DNA of 7,603 bases from DATBFX01 sp036558305 (GTDB taxonomy: Bacteria; Chloroflexota; Chloroflexia; Thermomicrobiales; UBA6265): NCBI GenBank assembly GCA_036558305.1, contig DATBFX010000538.1, positions 1 to 7,603 of the forward strand. The letters are read 5' to 3'. Below the pieces are notes generated by a model, which did not search any database, was not told the origin of the DNA, and saw nothing but the letters and a program-made list of their open reading frames with translations. This document shows, piece after piece, positions 5,262 to 7,603 of this stretch (the first letter of the stretch is position 1; every line of letters starts with the position of its first letter). Position numbers and translations under genes: made by a program.

Positions 5262-7589
5262 ATGGCGAGTGGACTACGCCTCGAACTGAGCGAGACGACA
5301 CTGGCGGCGAACCCCGGCGGCGCCGTGACGACCCGCTGCACCGTCTACAACACGAGTCTCATCGTCGACGAATACCAGCTCCAGGTGTCGGGGATCGACC
5401 CCTCGTGGGTGGAGATCCCGGCCAGCACGTCGCGCATCTTCCCCGAGGCGTTCGAGACCGTCACCATCTCCTTCAAACCGCCCCGGAGCGCGGGGGTGAA
5501 GGCGGGCGATTACCCGTTCACCGTCACCGGTGTCTCGGCGGACAACCCGGCGCTGACCGACACGGCGACCGGGACCCTGACGATCGACCCCTTCGTCGGC
5601 TTCGGACTGGATCTCGATGGACCGCGCCAGGTGACGGGCGAAGTCGAAGGCGCCTTCAAGGTCCGCCTGACCAACACCGGAAATGCCCGCCTGACGATCG
5701 CGCTCGACGCGGCGGAGGAGACGGGGCAACTCGACTTCGGTTTCGACGAGCAACAGGTGCAGGTCGGCGCCGGCGAGACGAAGCAGGTGACGGTCACCGC
5801 GCGCCCCAAGGCGGAAAGTCTCGGTACCGCCGCGGTCTACCAGATCACGATCGGCGGCACGATCGTCGAGGTCGTGCCGGCCCAGACCGTCGCGCCGGAA
5901 TTGGCACGGCAAACGACGTTCGTCACGTTCCAGACGGTCCCCGGCACCTACGAACCGCCCGTCCTGACCCCCCAGAGCGTCGAGTTGAGCGGGCAGCACA
6001 CCCAGACGGAACTGGTGCTCCGCAACAAGGCCGCGATCCCGATCGTGATGACGTTGCAGGCGAGCGACAAGGCCAGCGCGCTCGCCTTCGAATTCGTCGG
6101 CGGCGACCGCGTGACCGTGCCGGCGCAGGATTCGTTACGGGTCCCGATCCGCATCACCTGTCTCGATCGCACCAAGCTGTCGCCGGCGCCGACGCCGACG
6201 CTCTTTACCGTCGTCGCGACGCCGGTGCAGCCGTCCGGCGATCCGCGGACCGTCCAGGGCGAGGTGACGCAGCCGGGACCGGCCGATTTCCGGCTGCGCC
6301 TCGAACCGGAGCTGGTCGAGAGCACGACGGCCGAACGCGTCCAACTGACGATCGAGAACGTCTCGGGGCGGGCGGCGACCTTCAGCGTCGCCGCGACGAG
6401 CAAGGATGCCTCGCTGGCGGTGGCGGTTGGCACCGCCGAGGTCGAAGTACCGGCCCAGGACCGGGTCACCGTGCCGGTCGAGTTGACGCCGAATGCCGAG
6501 GCGATGGGCCCGACGACGGCGGGGCGACCGAGCGGCTACAGCGTCCGGGTGGCGCCGGTCGATGCGCCGTCCCGCGCCAACGAGGTCTCCGGGCAATACA
6601 TCTTCACGCCGGCCGCGATCACGATGCAGCTCAAGCGCAAGGAGATCGAGGCCGTCGCCGAGGCCACCTTCGACGTCGAGATCGAAAACGCCGGGCGGAG
6701 CGAGGTGAGTGTCGCGCTGAGCGCGTCCGATCGGGCCGGCGCCTGCACCTATGAGTTCGATCTGCCCCGGCTGCGGATCAACGGGCGCAGCACGGCGCTG
6801 GTCCGGCTCACCGTCACGCCGCCGAAGGAGCACCGACCCGACGCGCGCTGGCAGTTCGACGTCGAGGCAAAACCCGTCTCGCCGCCGGGGGCCTCCGTTC
6901 GCGACGCCGGTATCCTCATCTACAGCGCGGCGACGCTGACGCTGACGCTCTCACCGCCGGAACGGCGGGGTCGCCGGCGGCGCAAGTTCGACGTCATCCT
7001 GACCAACCCGACGACGATCCCGATGAAGGTGAGGATGACGGCGTCCGACCGCTCCGGCGGGCTCGGCGTCCAACTCGGCCGCGACACGGTCGATTTGCCG
7101 CCGGCGGGTCGCGGCAACGTCAAGGTCCCGCTCAAGGTCACGCCCTGGAAACGCTCGCGCGGCAGCGGCGCGGCCTCCCTGACGTTCAGCGTCGCCGCGA
7201 CGCCGTTCGAACCACCCGGCGACGCGGTGACGGCCGAGGGGCGCTACGTCGCGCTGCCCGCCCGTTCGCGCTGGATCTACCTGATCGCGCTCGCGATCGT
7301 CATTCTCGCGCTGCTCTTCTCACCGCTCTACGAGCAGGCGTTCTACGCCGCCGGGTGGGATAAGCGGTGGCCCAAGGTCGCGTTCGTGGAGGACGGGAAG
7401 CAGGTGCCCGTTGACAGCCGGAGCGGCAAGCACACCTTCACCGGCGACGTTTCTTGCATCTTCCATCGCATCATGGATGGCGACGCCGGCAAAGCCCGCC
7501 AACTCTGCTTCTCCCAGGGACCGCGACCAAAGGGGAAACGGACCACCCTGGAAAAGATCACCACGACGGTAACGCCGACGCCGAAGTAG
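5262..7589 (+). CDS. Multi-Ig-repeat protein with one C-terminal membrane segment (COG1470/NEW3-like)
   Basis: 775 aa; ATG 5262 with AGAGG (5250-5254) 7 nt upstream. About six beta-rich, Ig-like repeats of 105-125 residues begin near residues 1, 112, 232, 342, 453 and 558. Each has an opening strand ('LRLEPELVE', 'LTLTLSPPE'), a central 'VxLTNTG / IENVSGR / IENAGRS / LTNPTT' turn and a later 'VPAxDxxxVPV' strand; this matches NEW3 / COG1470-type proteins. No signal peptide is present at the N-terminus. One hydrophobic helix 'WIYLIALAIVILALLFS' (671-687) follows 'ARSR', which by the positive-inside rule places the Ig array in the cytoplasm and the last ~88 residues outside. That outer tail has two cysteines (C732, C749) that could form a disulfide, and ends in a Thr/Pro-rich tail. 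An Arg-rich patch 'ERRGRRRRKF' (567-576) lies in repeat six. Likely role: membrane docking of the CIS particle (inference); an ordinary surface protein cannot be excluded. Confidence 0.68.
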   Translation: MASGLRLELSETTLAANPGGAVTTRCTVYNTSLIVDEYQLQVSGIDPSWVEIPASTSRIFPEAFETVTISFKPPRSAGVKAGDYPFTVTGVSADNPALTDTATGTLTIDPFVGFGLDLDGPRQVTGEVEGAFKVRLTNTGNARLTIALDAAEETGQLDFGFDEQQVQVGAGETKQVTVTARPKAESLGTAAVYQITIGGTIVEVVPAQTVAPELARQTTFVTFQTVPGTYEPPVLTPQSVELSGQHTQTELVLRNKAAIPIVMTLQASDKASALAFEFVGGDRVTVPAQDSLRVPIRITCLDRTKLSPAPTPTLFTVVATPVQPSGDPRTVQGEVTQPGPADFRLRLEPELVESTTAERVQLTIENVSGRAATFSVAATSKDASLAVAVGTAEVEVPAQDRVTVPVELTPNAEAMGPTTAGRPSGYSVRVAPVDAPSRANEVSGQYIFTPAAITMQLKRKEIEAVAEATFDVEIENAGRSEVSVALSASDRAGACTYEFDLPRLRINGRSTALVRLTVTPPKEHRPDARWQFDVEAKPVSPPGASVRDAGILIYSAATLTLTLSPPERRGRRRRKFDVILTNPTTIPMKVRMTASDRSGGLGVQLGRDTVDLPPAGRGNVKVPLKVTPWKRSRGSGAASLTFSVAATPFEPPGDAVTAEGRYVALPARSRWIYLIALAIVILALLFSPLYEQAFYAAGWDKRWPKVAFVEDGKQVPVDSRSGKHTFTGDVSCIFHRIMDGDAGKARQLCFSQGPRPKGKRTTLEKITTTVTPTPK

Positions 7590-7603
7590 CCGCCCTCACC
7601 CCC

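Noticed and set aside
5186..6754. 522-codon + strand frame overlapping the Ig-repeat gene
   Set aside because: The translation is low-complexity Arg/Gly/Asp-rich shadow sequence. The overlapping frame starting at 5262 has regular Ig-like repeats, a ribosome-binding site and a membrane helix.
1..7603. Type VI secretion system
   Set aside because: gp25 and baseplate proteins are shared by all contractile systems, but the J-like and tail I-like genes are of the phage-tail/eCIS type and no TssJ/L/M, TssK or ClpV-like gene is visible.
7590..7603. Start of a dispersed CCCTCACCCCC-type intergenic repeat or a following gene
   Set aside because: Only 14 bases follow the last stop codon, too few to identify a repeat family or a new gene.

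Overview
The window is high-GC, densely packed and transcribed entirely on the + strand. It holds the baseplate part of a phage-tail-like contractile injection system (eCIS / phage-tail-like particle). A PAAR-like C-terminal stub is followed by a gp25-like baseplate protein, a baseplate J-like protein (putative baseplate assembly type), a tail protein I-like protein, a two-part protein with a DUF4159-like C-terminal half, and a 775-aa multi-Ig-repeat protein with one C-terminal membrane segment. The protein style (the N-terminal signature of J and the 'VDVGYTPEW' signature of the tail I protein), the GC content and the free use of GTG starts suggest a Chloroflexota-like or similar high-GC bacterium. 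That assignment is inference, because no taxonomic marker gene is present. Sheath, tube, ATPase and effector genes are not in the window.

Layout: 1-35 end of the PAAR-like gene; 44-69 a perfect 26-bp palindrome; 92-520 gp25; 521-1035 a cassette-like insert made of a four-helix-bundle (S23/IVP-type) gene bounded by inverted arrays of a heptamer; 1041-3035 baseplate J; 3032-3196 a short ORF that is probably the severed N-terminus of tail protein I; 3093-3207 structured palindromic element copy A; about 3174-3890 tail protein I; 3887-5041 the DUF4159-like protein; 5042-5261 an intergenic gap mostly filled by structured element copy B (5105-5234); 5262-7589 the Ig-repeat membrane protein.

The CIS genes look like one transcription unit. 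J and the original tail I start overlap as ATGA, tail I and the next gene overlap as GTGA, and each gene has a purine-rich ribosome-binding site. gp25, J and tail I are expected to build the baseplate wedge and its periphery, with PAAR as the spike tip. The Ig-repeat protein could link the particle to the membrane from inside the producing cell.

The most unusual part is the set of inserts at the gene junctions. One is a four-helix-bundle cassette whose terminal repeat supplies the Shine-Dalgarno of the next gene. The others are two copies of a roughly 115-130 bp near-palindromic element with a conserved two-hairpin core and outer arms that differ between copies yet stay self-complementary. 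Copy A appears to have landed inside the 5' end of the tail I gene, because removing it restores a single reading frame. Copy B sits between perfect 6-bp direct repeats. This looks like an uncharacterised small mobile or structured-RNA element.
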